Assembly (NCBI GenBank): GCA_034620365.1 | Contig: JAQGEQ010000137.1 | Span: 62,001-126,000, forward strand | DNA from: Pegea sp. RAD2-039 | Taxonomy: Eukaryota; Chordata; Thaliacea; Salpida; Salpidae | DNA: 64,000 nucleotides | Direction of reading: 5' to 3' | Part shown: positions 1-11,531 of the stretch, piece by piece | Layout: each line of letters begins with the position of its first letter | Position numbering within the stretch: position 1 is the stretch's first letter | Position numbers and translations under genes: made by a program | The notes under the pieces: generated by a model | What the model saw: the letters and a program-made list of their open reading frames with translations, nothing else | Told to the model about the DNA's origin: nothing | The model's database searches: none

Positions 1-540
1 CCAACAGAAAAAGAACTGAAACATTTATTCTATTATGTTTAACAAGTAAAGTCCATTTTAGCTGTGCGACGTTTGAACGCGTCAAGCAAATAAGTGTTTA
101 AAAATCCGTAAAAGAAAATACTGCTACTACAGTTATATTATTTGTAAACTGATTTCTTTATAAGGATTCATATCTTTGTATCTCACAGTGTTTCGCTTCA
201 ATTTATTTTGATTTGCTTTTAGCAGCACTTTTTTGAGGGCAATCAACTCGACCGAAACAGGCGATTATTAAGGAATTATCTACAGATGAAAGGTAAATGG
301 TAATGTCACCCACGAATGACAACTTGCTGTTCTTAGTTATTCATTGCCCACCAGTTGCCTTGCCAATTGAAGAGATCCACCATAATCTCAGCTCATTAAA
401 AATGAGATAGAAATAAACTACTAAGTTATCGACCAATTTCTCTTGTAGCTTCTACCGAGTTATTGAGTTATTTCACAAAAAGTTCTGAATTATCAACAGC
501 AACTTATTCTCTGGTTATTAATTTGAGTTCCTTCTACAAA
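1..540. other. No gene recognised
   Basis: AT-rich sequence upstream of a decayed reverse-transcriptase fragment. I see no exon with convincing splice sites and no RNA gene. The right-hand part may already belong to the decayed LINE that becomes recognisable from about 540. Confidence 0.5.
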
Positions 541-1300
541 GACCCTGGTCACCTGTTTTCTTGTCTCCACCAGTGTCTATTCCTCAGCAAACATCGCATA
601 TCATCTATATAGACATTCGCAAAGCCTTTGACTCAGTTTTATATCCCAACTTATTAATTTCCTACATTAATTCCACTTTTATCTCTTGGATTGAACAATT
701 TCTTAAAGATAGTCAACAGCAGGTCATTATTAATAACACTTCTTCAAATCTTCTTGAGGTTTTCTGTGATGCAAGGCAGTATTATTGATCTTCTTATTAT
801 TACATCAATAACATTACAGACTGTTCTACAAACGGTTCTGAAAACTCCATGCTTTTTGCCAACAATGCCAAAAATTTTAATACTAAATTATTTACTCTTC
901 AATCTCCAAACCACTTAAATACGGCTTCAACCCTAACAACGTAATCTCGCCACCAACAGATACTTCTATCTATTAGTAAATAAACCTTCAAGCTCTAACC
1001 AACAACAACTGACTTTTATATAGGCAACAATACAATTTCCTGATGTCAGCTCAAGTAAAGACCTAGAAATCTCTCACGACTTGAGATGCACCCACCACAC
1101 AAATTATTTGTTCATCACCAAATCTTATGAAGCAAGAAACATTTGGAAGTTATTAAAGCCGTTTCAACTCCTCTGTATGGAGTCCTCACCTTAAAAAGAT
1201 GTCACAAAGCTTGAAACTATCCAAAGATCATTCACTAGGAAAACTTTCCCAAAACGTGGCATACTCTTTTCCTTGAGAGCCTGTCAAGTCCTTGATTATC
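540..1300 (+). mobile_element. Decayed non-LTR retrotransposon (LINE) RT fragment
   Basis: Broken reading frames resemble the reverse transcriptase of a CR1/Jockey-type LINE. Around 608-640 a stretch reads IYIDIRKAFDSV, the conserved KAFDSV block. At 760-800 the frame resembles the GVPQGSILGPLLF block. At about 850 a relic of the FADD motif reads LFANNAK. At about 1160-1240 the frame reads like the LINE C-terminal SPVWSPHLKKD block followed by QRSFTRK. Stops and frameshifts separate these pieces, so it is an old dead copy. It looks more diverged than the LINE copies at 2.2 and 11.5 kb and may be another family. Confidence 0.75.
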
Positions 1301-2154
1301 TCACAAAGTTCATGCAAATTGTTTTTTTTTTGCTTGAATCAATAAATGTTTCATGTACCTCTGATATGAATTCCCTTAAAACGACTAATTGTTTTGTACT
1401 TATCACTTATACTTATTACTTGCGTCTATCATATATAAGTCTTTTGGTTGATCAAGTGAATACTAAGCTTTCAAACTGGTAATTGGTTCACCATCATTAA
1501 TACGTTGTAACCTTGTAGCTTTCAAATATGATTTCATATCAAGATTACAACGTCCACGTAATTTAGGTTGATTCATTACATTTCGACATTTTTAAAATAA
1601 ATAAAATTGTGTAGCGATGACGTAGTAGTTACAGGCTTTTGTTACAATCCGTAATTTGACGTCAGAAAGACGAATATTTATTGATGAGAGATATAATCAA
1701 ATTTAAATAAAAAGATATCAAATCTATACCAATTTCTCTGTTTCTATTTTAATCTAAGTTTTTTTCTTTTTTAGACATCATTATAAAAGCTCATTTTTGA
1801 CAAATCTTATAAAAAATTCAATGTAGCAAATATCTGTTATAAATATTATTCACTTAATAATTAATGGTTTAATACATATAAATAATTGAATGTTACAAAC
1901 TATTTAGACGTATTTCCTGTTAATATTAATATCGCTAAATAAAAACACTGAAAATGTAAAGAATAAAGTTATTAAAAGCTGTATCTAAGGAATCATGGTT
2001 AATATCCTCTCACTATAGAGCTCTTCGAGCAACAAAGCACATAAAACTTATTTTAAAACGAACCCTTTTCCTGGTTGCTAAGGGTTTTGATTTATCTTTT
2101 TTCAACGTTATAGTCGCTATTCGCTGTTAAGCCACTAAAAGTCATTTGGAATTA
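1301..2154. other. Intergenic, one long hairpin
   Basis: No gene seen. Contains an imperfect inverted repeat (arms 1502-1515 and 1540-1553) that closes into a hairpin, and one TGACGTCA palindrome at 1657-1664. The part from about 1985 to 2150 may be degraded LINE upstream of the clear LINE 3' end. Confidence 0.5.
1502..1553. repeat. Imperfect inverted repeat / hairpin
   Basis: Left arm ACGTTGTAACCTTG is mirrored by right arm CAAGATTACAACGT with one mismatch over 14 bp. The loop contains a second small inverted repeat (ATATG and CATAT). This could be a structured RNA, a relic of a tiny inverted-repeat transposon, or chance. No target-site duplication was identified. Confidence 0.45.
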
Positions 2155-2666
2155 CAGTTTAATTTAGATACTTTGGAAATCCGACGGATTAAATACGACT
2201 TATTTTTAAAATTATCCACAATTTAATTGACCTTCATTTTGATGATTTCTTTTCCATTAGTCCTTCCCCCAAGTTATATCAGCTTAGACGACACACATTA
2301 CATCTTAATAAGCCCATATCACCGGGTACATTAATCAGATTGATTTTTTCTCATACGGCACAATTAGTACTTGAAACCAGCTGCCATCAGACATTGTCAT
2401 GTCAGAATCACTCGCGTTGTTCAAGCAGAAGTTGAACCATTATAATATTACAACAATTGTCATTTCTAAATTTTGATTGTTTATATTATTAACATTCTAT
2501 GTAATTGTTTACTGTTATATGTTTTGAGGACTACTGAAATGTCATGTGTTACATCTTTTACTTTCTATATTTTTGAATAAATAAATATTATTTGTGAGAA
2601 TGTGTGTTAGCGAGAGGTGCTCTCTTCAGGTACCCTCCTTCGCATTTATTGAAATAAATAAATAAA
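2155..2666 (+). mobile_element. LINE 3' end, copy A
   Basis: The last part of a LINE ORF (LDTLEIRRIKYD, then SISPSPKLYQLRRHTLHL) with a 3' UTR and an (AAAT/TAAA)n-type tail. It is nearly identical by eye to the copy at 11.9-12.4 kb, so the family moved fairly recently. Near the 3' terminus lies GAGAGGTGCTCTC, a perfect stem with a 3-nt loop. A terminal hairpin plus short tail repeat is typical of CR1/L2-like LINEs that prime on the RNA 3' end. The copy is 5'-truncated and its frame is interrupted. Confidence 0.85.
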
Positions 2667-3178
2667 AATTAAGTAAAATTGTGAAAAACTAATAAATTGA
2701 ATGAATATATCAAGAAATGTAGAATTACAACTGCTGGCAGACAAACACAAAAGTTAGTATGTGTCTAGGGAATGAGTTTTTATTTTCATCATGCAAACAA
2801 TTGTTAAATCATCAGAATGCTTTTGTACAATACGTATAGAACAAATGTCAACTGAAGAAAAGTGAAATATAAGCTCTTGAATAATTCGTCACGATGTTTA
2901 CAACTTCAGAAAGTAGTTCAAAAAGCGATAAAAGCGCCTAACTTGATAGAATCATGATTTGCATAATTTTTCCAATTATACTAGCTTTGAGAAAAATTAG
3001 ACACTTTTGAACGATATATAAGCTTGTTGAGACTATGTATGTAGGTAAACTAAACTCAGTAACAAAAGAACAAGTTAAAAAAAACTGCAATATTGTTAGT
3101 AAATGAAATACTAAAAGCAAAAAAAAAAGAACTTTACAGAAATTAATGTAATGCATAAAAGCTGGAGACAGAAAATTA
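2667..3178. other. Intergenic / 3' flank of the STMC6 gene
   Basis: No gene recognised. This is the 3' flank of the minus-strand gene that ends at 3179 and probably contains its 3' UTR. Confidence 0.5.
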
Positions 3179-4086
3179 TTACTTGCCTTGATTATAAGGG
3201 GGTGGGTCACCAGATATAAACGGAGATGTCGGATCTAAAGGTGGATTAAGTCCTATTGGTGGTGGTACTTGGCTCCCAATAACTGGTTGGTTATATAAGG
3301 TGTTGAAAGGTGGTGGCTGGTCACTAGGGACTCCAACTGGAGGTGGGTAAGCTCCCGGAGGTGGAGGAGCTCCAGGAGGAACACAGACCCCTGCTGGAGG
3401 TGGGTAAGCTCCTGGAGGTGGAGGAGGGTAAGCTCCTGGAGGTGGAGGAGGTCCGGTTTGATATGGATATGGTACATTTGGTGCTGGGTAATATTGCTGA
3501 GGTGGTTGAGGCCCTGATAAGAAAATTGAAATTGTTTAGAAGAAAATGATGTTAAAATGAATACCTGTAGAATATGTGGTCCTTTGTGGGTTTGTTGAAA
3601 TAATTGATGTGGTTGTAACCGGGGCTTGAACACTTTGGTTACATTTCTTCACACAACAATAAATCATCAAAATTACAAAAACTATTACCAGAACCAAAGG
3701 TATAAACACACTAGTCAAGTTTACAGAGTGTCTGAAAAAATTAGCTTTAGTAAACTAACATCAAAAATACAAAGTTTTGTTGGTTTATAAGAAATAAATC
3801 TACTAACTTACCTGCTATACAAAGAGCTTTCATAACAACAAGTATTTGTATCTACACAGCATTCTAAATCATACCAACATTCATAGTTATAAAAACAGGT
3901 TTCTCCTTCACGTTTACTAGAAGCTGAAATCAAATTTTTTCATTAATTTTATGTTTTTTTTAACTAATTTTGTTGCTAAAGTATTAAATATAAATCGAAA
4001 AGTATTGAAGTAAAAATAAACTTACCTTTTAAAGTTTGAGCAGATATAAGCCCTAAAAAAAGGAACTTAACAAAATAAGTAACCAT
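3179..4086 (-). CDS. STMC6-type small membrane protein (Shisa/WBP1/VOPP1/CYYR1-like)
   Basis: Four exons on the minus strand: 4086-4026, 3923-3812, 3731-3565, 3513-3179; 224 aa with phases closing exactly. Residues 1-17 form a signal peptide. Residues about 27-52 hold six cysteines spaced C-x5-C-x5-CC-x5-CC, the hallmark of the single-TM six-cysteine (STMC6) superfamily. A TM segment (IPLVLVIVFVILMIYCC) follows and ends in a juxtamembrane CC motif. The cytosolic tail is a PPPPGAYPPP-type proline/glycine/tyrosine repeat ending in PPPY just before the stop, a ligand for WW domains such as NEDD4 ubiquitin ligases. Known relatives act as endolysosomal or trafficking adaptors. The exact role here is unknown, and assignment to one subfamily would be inference. 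Confidence 0.85.
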
Positions 4087-5566
4087 TTAACCTCCTTTTG
4101 AATCTCAGATTTACTAAAATTATTTTCAAAACTCTAATAACTAAAATTTTTGCAAATATTTAATTTTTCTAAGATTTATTTTACTGATAAAATAACTTTA
4201 AAAAAGTATAAAAATGTCATAAAATAAAAATTATTATTGAATGAAATTATGCCATAAATCTATTTACAAATAAATTGGTATAAACAAAACAATTAAGTTT
4301 ATGGAAAAACATAAATATTTTATACAAGAAACTAAAATTATTAAACTAATTTTTTATTTTAACTTTAACTAAATACCAAAAGCATGAAAATAATATAAGT
4401 AACTTTAAAAGTATAATTTAAGTATTAAAAATATTTATTTTATAAATAGCTCATAGGTGTTTGCTTAAATAAGTAAACAAATTAGATAAACGGAGAAATA
4501 AATAAATATTTTATAAATATTTTAATGATATTTCTATAACTGCAGCTTTTATCTAGTTTTATTTTGATAAAAATTTGGTCTAAAATGGATTTATTTATGA
4601 AGTAAATTACAAAATGGATATTTCTCATAAATACAACTATCCAATGATATCAAAAGAAAACTACATTAAAATCAGTAAAATATAAAAACATTACATAAAA
4701 TTTACTCCAAGATAATATTTTCTCAAAGTTGTAATATTTTTCGTTAATTAAACAGTAAATTTAAGTTTACCAAAATAGATATGAAAAATTTTAGCACAAA
4801 TACGTCTCATATAAAATTAACTCAGATTAAATAGTTGTAAAAAATATTAAAACTTTTCTTGTCCTAACATAAAATTCAACGTAATAACAATGTTTGCCTT
4901 TCTAACTACAAATAGTAAACACTTTGTTAACTAAGAAGAAATTGTAGTTTAGGTATAAACAAAACAAAGAAACAAAATTATTCAAATGTTTTTTGAATAA
5001 TATTAAGAAATAAAATTAAGAAAGACTTTTCGTTTCTTGTAGAATCTATCATCACACAGATTTTGATTAAAGTGAATATTTGAAGCTGTAAATAGTTAAG
5101 TCATATTTGTATTATTTGATTTTATTATCTGAGAATGGTCGACTTTTTCTATAACGTTGAAACTCATTCTCACTAAAAACAAGTTTTTTTTAAACTGGAC
5201 CACAAAGTTATTTGTTAAACTTCTAAAATAAATTTACTAAACTTTAATTTCTACTTTTACAACTGAACAGCTTAAATGGGTTTTAATTATTCTGCAAGAA
5301 ATTGAACCGCAGTCTACATCTAAAATACTTTTTTTTCTTTTATATAATAATGAGAAGTAAAAAAGAAGATGTATCTTTTTAGTTTGTTCTTTATTATTTA
5401 CTAGTGTAGTAGTAAATCGAAAAATTACAACAGATAACTTGCTTAATTACATAACTTGTAACTTTAATTACTTTTATACTCCAAAGATTTACCTGATGAA
5501 CATCAAGAAAACTTGATTAACCAAAACTAGAAATAATAAGACAACAACAAAATAATCTACAGTAAG
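4087..5566. other. AT-rich intergenic, no gene seen
   Basis: Very AT-rich sequence with many short homopolymer runs. No ORF with protein character or splice-consistent exon was found. It includes the upstream region of the STMC6 gene. Confidence 0.6.
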
Positions 5567-7048
5567 TCAAATATAAGCTGCCAGAAGTTGTTTTGAATCT
5601 ACGGCAATATTATCATAAAAACTAAACTTTGAGATCATCAACAAAATGTCTCTACACTGCATCTTTGCTGAGTTATTTAAATTGATCAGCTGAGATATCT
5701 TGATTCCTTTGATGATTCGTACAGCTTCATCAATATTTGGGATACAAGTTGAAAGAACCTTGAAAACCATTTGAACTCTTCCAAGGACATCGTTTTCATG
5801 TAAATTGATCTTCTCTGTTCCATTTTGAATGTAGAAACGCTTACAATACAAATAAAAACACTCCTTGCACCTGGAGAGAGTTTTTGGGGATGGCTTCCAC
5901 ATCTGTATCAGCTTCATTAGCCTCAGAACGCCTTCAGTAAGAGATTTTGAGTTACAGCGGTTGAGAAGATTTAGAATTTGTCCAATTTGGTCAAAAACAG
6001 CTTCGTCATTACGACTTTTTCGTGATAGAAGCTTCTCAGTATCAAAAATAGCTCTTCGAATTCCATCCTCATCGCTTTCTAGAATCATTCCCGCGTTTGA
6101 GCTCACTGAAGGGTAACTATTTGTTTGATAAATTTCAGTTGAAGTAGAGTTTGGTTGAAAGATTCGTTGTGATTGTTGATTTGGTTGATTAATTTCTTGA
6201 GATATATGATTCTGTTGGTAGCAGGGTCTTGATACAGGATTTTGTAGATGCATTTCCGCCGCTGTCATATTGTTCTTCTTCATTTCAGTTAAATCATTAA
6301 CTCCCGCAAAAAAAGGTTTTTTATGTGGAATGAAGACACTACAGTCTTCCGATTTCCGTTTCAAACTGTTGCCTGTAACATCTCCTAACTTTCGTTGAAT
6401 TTTTTTAAAAATTTCGTTAATTTCATCAATTTCTTCTTTCAAATCTAAACTTTCAACTTGCTCCAAACCCACTCTCACTGTTTTCAGAAGACGAGTCTGC
6501 TTCGTGATGGTCTCATTGAAGTTGTTCTGGAGGTCCACTAACTCACAAACACTTTTCTGTAGATTGCAGATAGCTTCAGAGTTACTAATCCTTCCTTCTG
6601 ATGCTGAAATTTGTAGAGAAGATGATGCTGGGTATGTTTGTGTCTCAGTTACAGGAATACTATTTAAAGATGGTTCAGTGAATTGCTGGTTGGTTTTAGT
6701 CTCATCTATGCTTGGTTTTTCTAGACTTAACACTACTGTTGGTGGTTCTGTTGGATTTGTGACATCAAAATCTTCAAAATCTTTACAAACTTCATTCATG
6801 TTAAAGATCTTTCCTTTAAAGCATACATTACCATCTGCAGTTTTATGTTTATTCAAAGTCTCTATACGCTTTCTGCCAACATAAATTTCATTTTTACTTT
6901 TGTAAAATCGAATTTTGAAGACTTTTTTTGCTAATTCTTTAGACTTTGTTAACTCAATCACTTTTGCTAACCACCATGGATGACCTTTTTGTTTAGCAAA
7001 TACAACATCACCGACATTTATCACTTCAGCAACTACTACAGAACTCAT
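5567..7048 (-). CDS. PWWP-domain chromatin protein, HDGF/LEDGF-like
   Basis: Uninterrupted 493-aa ORF. Residues about 8-96 form a PWWP domain with the aromatic core GHPWWLAKV (PWWP domains read methylated histone H3K36 and bind DNA). Residues about 155-222 look like a coiled coil. A basic KRKSED...HKKP stretch near 229-245 is a likely nuclear signal. Residues about 270-312 are rich in Q, N and S. The C-terminal 165 residues are a helical domain with conserved-looking W, C and K positions (MWKPSPKTL, CKECFYLYCKRF); they could correspond to an integrase-binding/TFIIS-N-like helical domain as in LEDGF/HRP2, but the resemblance is weak. The start is the first ATG of the frame and the PWWP follows at once. 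The gene has no intron although neighbours are intron-rich, so it may be a retrocopy. Confidence 0.85.
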   Translation of the reverse strand: MSSVVVAEVINVGDVVFAKQKGHPWWLAKVIELTKSKELAKKVFKIRFYKSKNEIYVGRKRIETLNKHKTADGNVCFKGKIFNMNEVCKDFEDFDVTNPTEPPTVVLSLEKPSIDETKTNQQFTEPSLNSIPVTETQTYPASSSLQISASEGRISNSEAICNLQKSVCELVDLQNNFNETITKQTRLLKTVRVGLEQVESLDLKEEIDEINEIFKKIQRKLGDVTGNSLKRKSEDCSVFIPHKKPFFAGVNDLTEMKKNNMTAAEMHLQNPVSRPCYQQNHISQEINQPNQQSQRIFQPNSTSTEIYQTNSYPSVSSNAGMILESDEDGIRRAIFDTEKLLSRKSRNDEAVFDQIGQILNLLNRCNSKSLTEGVLRLMKLIQMWKPSPKTLSRCKECFYLYCKRFYIQNGTEKINLHENDVLGRVQMVFKVLSTCIPNIDEAVRIIKGIKISQLINLNNSAKMQCRDILLMISKFSFYDNIAVDSKQLLAAYI

Positions 7049-8228
7049 TTACGAATGATCCCTACTACCAGCAAAACTAGAACATAAAAAATATGCAAAT
7101 ATAAAATGTAAGGTAAAAGTAACACGATATTAAAACTATAACTTGCAAAAGCTTGTCAGTATTATAGTTACTTTTAGAAACAATTTATTTAATCATTATT
7201 TATAATGACATTATCAATAGATTGTCTTCAATTATTCTAACATTTCACAAATTAATAATCAAATTATATTAATTCGAAGTTCTAACTTTTATTAAAACAA
7301 TTAAAAATTACGATTTTATATAAAAACAGATCTTTTGATAAACTTATAATAAAAAAGTAAGTTTATAAACAATGCAAAGTTTCAACATTTATACTTTATT
7401 TAAATATTTCTGTAAATATTCTGAGAAAAATTTTTGATTTAGTTATTTTCATTTCAGTTATCTTTAAAGTATCAAATTAAGAAATTTCATTCTTATAATA
7501 ATTTTTCTTGTTTTTTATATTTTGAAGAACGGTTTTCAATTTAAAAAATTGTAAATATAGATAGAGGGTATTAAATGAGTAAATTTTTACGAATTTGCTT
7601 TTTACAAGAAAAATAAAACATTTTCTAAATAAAAAAATAAATTTGTTAAAAATAAATTATTTTTCAGAAATATATCATTAAATTATTTGTTAAACTTTAT
7701 TTCTTCAACAGAAAATAAACAAAACGCTTCTAACTAAACAAACTTGATAAATAAATATGAGATTAAAATATTTAATATTTCATAGTTGAAAATTGAGAAA
7801 TTTTATTTAATAAAGTTTATTTAATACTCAATAATCTAACTTTTATAAATTGAAATTTAATTTATTTAAGTAGCTTCTGTTTACAAATTTGAAACTACTT
7901 GTAGTTTATCTGCCTTTAATTTTGGTTAAAAAAATAATTAATATAATCTATTTAGAATAAATGTTTTTAGAAACAATTTTAAACATGTATAATTTAAGAA
8001 TACAAAAAAAGACACTTAATGATTTAGATTATACTCATTACAATTACATAAATTTATTCTATGCGTAACTCAAAATTAATTTAGTATTAATCAATCTTTT
8101 GAAATCATTTTCAATATTAAAAGCTGTTTACAATTTTTTAGTAGATTTATTGCAAATACATAATTAAAAAAGAAAAATAATATTTATGTTGATTCAAAAA
8201 GCTTGCAGTGATGTTTTTATAAACAGTT
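7049..8228. other. AT-rich intergenic, no gene seen
   Basis: About 1.2 kb between the PWWP gene promoter side and the ferritin 3' end. Extremely AT-rich. No exon, RNA gene or repeat recognised. Confidence 0.6.
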
Positions 8229-9625
8229 TTATAGGTTTTTATCAAACATATAGCTTCCAAGAGCATCATTGTTAAAGTTATTAAGAGTTTGGTAGTAATT
8301 AGCCAGCTCCTTTGTATCTTCGATTTGGTGACCCAGGAATTCGTGACTAATCATCTCAGTAAGCTTGAAAATAGAATAGAATATTAAAAGCTTTTAAAGT
8401 AAAGTCAATTTCTGTCTTTTTGGTCTTACTACCTTCTTCAATACTTTTATAAAGTAAACGATTTCTTAAAATTTAAGGGATTTTTACTTCTTGCTAATTA
8501 ATAGGAAATCGTTTTAATAACCAAGGATATAGTGATGCAATGTTACTTCTTAGAATTGTCTCTTTTAAAATTTTTTTGCCTTAATAGTGGTTAATAAAGC
8601 AATACGGTCGTTTATATATCAAAATTAAAGTGTTTCCAAGCAAAATTTTCCTAATTATTTATAATAATTAATAAACAAACAACAAAAGGTTTGTTTTCTA
8701 ATATCTAGTTTTTATGAATATAAAATAATAAAATCCATTAAATTATAAAACTATTTATCGCAGCAAAGAGTTGTAAGCAGCTTACTTCAACATAGTTAAA
8801 TTTTGCCACACAAGAGTTATCATCACCAGCAGCAATATAGTCTTCTAATGTTTGCTCTGCTCCGTTTAATGTGACTATAACAGGTTGGCCTTTAGATAAA
8901 ACGTTCAAAGTAGATAAATTGTCAGTGGCTGTATTTTCAGTGGTGGTCAATTGTAAGCTTGAAGCCGATCTTTAAAAACGATTTTTAAACATATTATTTT
9001 AGTTTCAGTGGAATTCTTACTTGACTAAGTCAGTTAGTTTTTTTGTTACACTTATTTCTAGTTGTTGTGCTGTTTTGAAAGCCGACGTAACATCTGTACT
9101 ACCAACATTCTTTGAGGTAAAATAAAATTATTAAAAGATTTCTTAGATTTAATTGAAGCTCAATAACCTACATTCGGTTCTATTTTCTTAAACTCAAAAT
9201 GACCGCCACGGTCATTTTGATACTTAATAAATCGTTGTGCGTGTTCCACCTCTTCATTTGCTTTATCTTGAAAGTATTTTGACACTTTGGGAAAGTATTT
9301 TTCATAACCATTGAAAGTATAAGCCTAAAGTATAATTAGAATATTTTAAGAAAGATAAATAGCATAATTACAACTAACCAATCCTAAGTACTTATAATGA
9401 GCAACCAGTTCCGCTTCTATTTGACGGTTCAGTAAATTGTTCATTTTAAACTCAATTTTTTTGAGACACTTTTTGTAAAAAAATCATTATTTTCAGCTTA
9501 TTCATAGTTTTAATAAAACTTACTTCGACATTGTTGAACGGTGGTGGGTCAGTTTGTTGTGAAGTTGCTGAATCTATTACAAGGCAAAGTAGAACTGTTG
9601 AAACGACGAGAAGAAATCCCTTCAT
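8229..9625 (-). CDS. Secreted ferritin, H-type ferroxidase subunit
   Basis: Six exons: 9625-9524, 9450-9379, 9324-9172, 9109-9021, 8969-8786, 8363-8229; 244 aa. Residues 1-20 are a hydrophobic signal peptide, so the cage is assembled in the secretory route, as for secreted ferritins of many invertebrates. Ferroxidase ligands are all present: E in RQIEAEL, Y in AHYKYL, E-E-x-x-H in NEEVEHA, E in QQLEIS, Q in GHQIED. The C-terminal helix E region ends in GSYMFDKNL. Length exceeds a normal ferritin (about 175-200 aa) because about 45 residues, exon 8969-8786, lie between helices C and D; they are rich in T, S, N and L. The exon 3 donor (GTAGGT at 9171) was chosen because it keeps the frame. Ferritin identity is certain; the insert's meaning is unknown. 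Confidence 0.9.
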
Positions 9626-11530
9626 GACTTGTATCAGTTATTATAAATTATTTAACCAATAAAATCTCTTAAACTTTTCCTTTTCAAAACTTAAAACCTT
9701 AATTTAAAACTTTATTCTAATTAGTTTTCATATCACAACAAGTTTTTCTATTTCTACTAAAAATAATTTACTCTATTAAAATTATGACGGACATATTTTT
9801 GTGCTTAGAAATCATCTTAACGAATCATAAATCACAAGATTTGTTTGTAAGACCTTTTGATTAATTTCATAAGTTTTGTATGGTAACTAGTAAATAAATC
9901 AGTACAATATCATAATAAAAACAAACTTCACATATTTTAAAAAGGCAGCTAAATGACAATACATCTCATTACTTTGTGTATATAGAATTAAAATGCAGAT
10001 ATAATATGATATAAAACAAAATACTGTCTCAATCAAGTAAATTTTGATCACATATCGCAAAACAGGTAGGTTAGTATTCTATTTTATAGTTAATCTTTTT
10101 CTTTCTCTTTTATCAAATAAACCAAACCTAATGGAAAAGAATGACCTTTGTCTTACAAACTTTGTATAAAATAGTTTTTGCTCATATCAATAGTTTACTT
10201 ATTGCTAGAGTCCAAATAATTAGAATTTGTTATTGATGCAAACCACTGATGGTCAGTTAAGTTTTTTTAAAGAGAGTTACTTATTAACTACAAAATTTAA
10301 TAAAGTAAAAGAATTCTAAAATGTTTGCATTTTATAAAGATGTATATACTAATGAGTCATATTTGTAAAAAATACGACGCAATTAGGGTTCTTAAACCTT
10401 AAAACTTATCTATTTATTACTTAATTATTATCTATTGTGATATATTTTACTGAAAGACCAACACAAGTATAATGAAAATAGATATGAACACGATTAACGA
10501 GTAAAAATCATACAACTGTCAAAAACATTAAAAGTTTTTATGATAAATTATATGACTTCAAAATTGATCTTATTAATTGTTCACTTTAAATAAAAAACTT
10601 TTATAATTTAGGAGAAAAATATTTGTAAAAGATTTTATTATCGTTTCTTTATTTGTTTTATGTAATCGAAACCATGTTAGTTACTCATACAGTTTTGTTT
10701 TCATAACTTTAATAAAAAGTTTATGTTTTTAAGATAATTTGTAACTAATTGATTTTCAAGTAAATAGATGTTGTTATTATTCAAGTCTCTTATAATCTGT
10801 TCAAAGCTATAGTCTTAAACTCTAGTAGAATGTACATATGATATATAAGATAATGAAGAAATTATTATAAGCATATTTAAGTTGAAACCTGAAAAATGAC
10901 ACCGATGTAGAAAAACTTGACCTTTTAGTCTATCTGAATGTTTCAACATGATTTGGACTTTAGATATGGATGATGTTTACTTCAATATTGCATAACATTT
11001 GTATTTACTTAAAAAGAATTTAACAATTGCAATCATAAGACTTTTGTTATTTTTATGCATTCTCAAACCAATTAAATGTTTTGTAAAATAGTAAACTAAA
11101 AGTTGTTGAAACCTTTTTATATGTTTCTTTCTTATCACTAACAATTTTAAATCTAAAATATGTTCCCAATATCTGTATTTCAAATGAAAACTATTCTTAC
11201 TACAAATTAATATCTATTAATCTTATTTTTATTGTTTATCAGAGACTTTTTAGTGGCAAAAAAGTAAGAAGCCACTTTCGACTTCAAGCAATAAAAAGAA
11301 TATACACAGCTTCTAAGACGTTCAAAAAACTCTTTTTCAAAGTCTTCACATTTATGAAAACCTTTGATGTATATTCTATCAAATCTTGAGAAGATGCATG
11401 AATAGATCTTCCTAAAGACTGCTCGATGAGCAACCCTTATTAGCAGATCAAAACTTTTTTAACTTAATATTTAGCAATCAAAATCGTACAGAGAGTCCTT
11501 CTAGTTATCTTTAATCGAAATTATTAAAAA
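9626..11530. other. AT-rich intergenic, no gene seen
   Basis: Ferritin upstream region followed by AT-rich sequence. From about 11225 the sequence gains coding-like but interrupted character (FSGKKVRSHFRLQAIKR in one frame) and may be a decayed upstream part of the LINE at 11.5 kb. No intact gene. Confidence 0.5.
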
Positions 11531-11531
11531 G

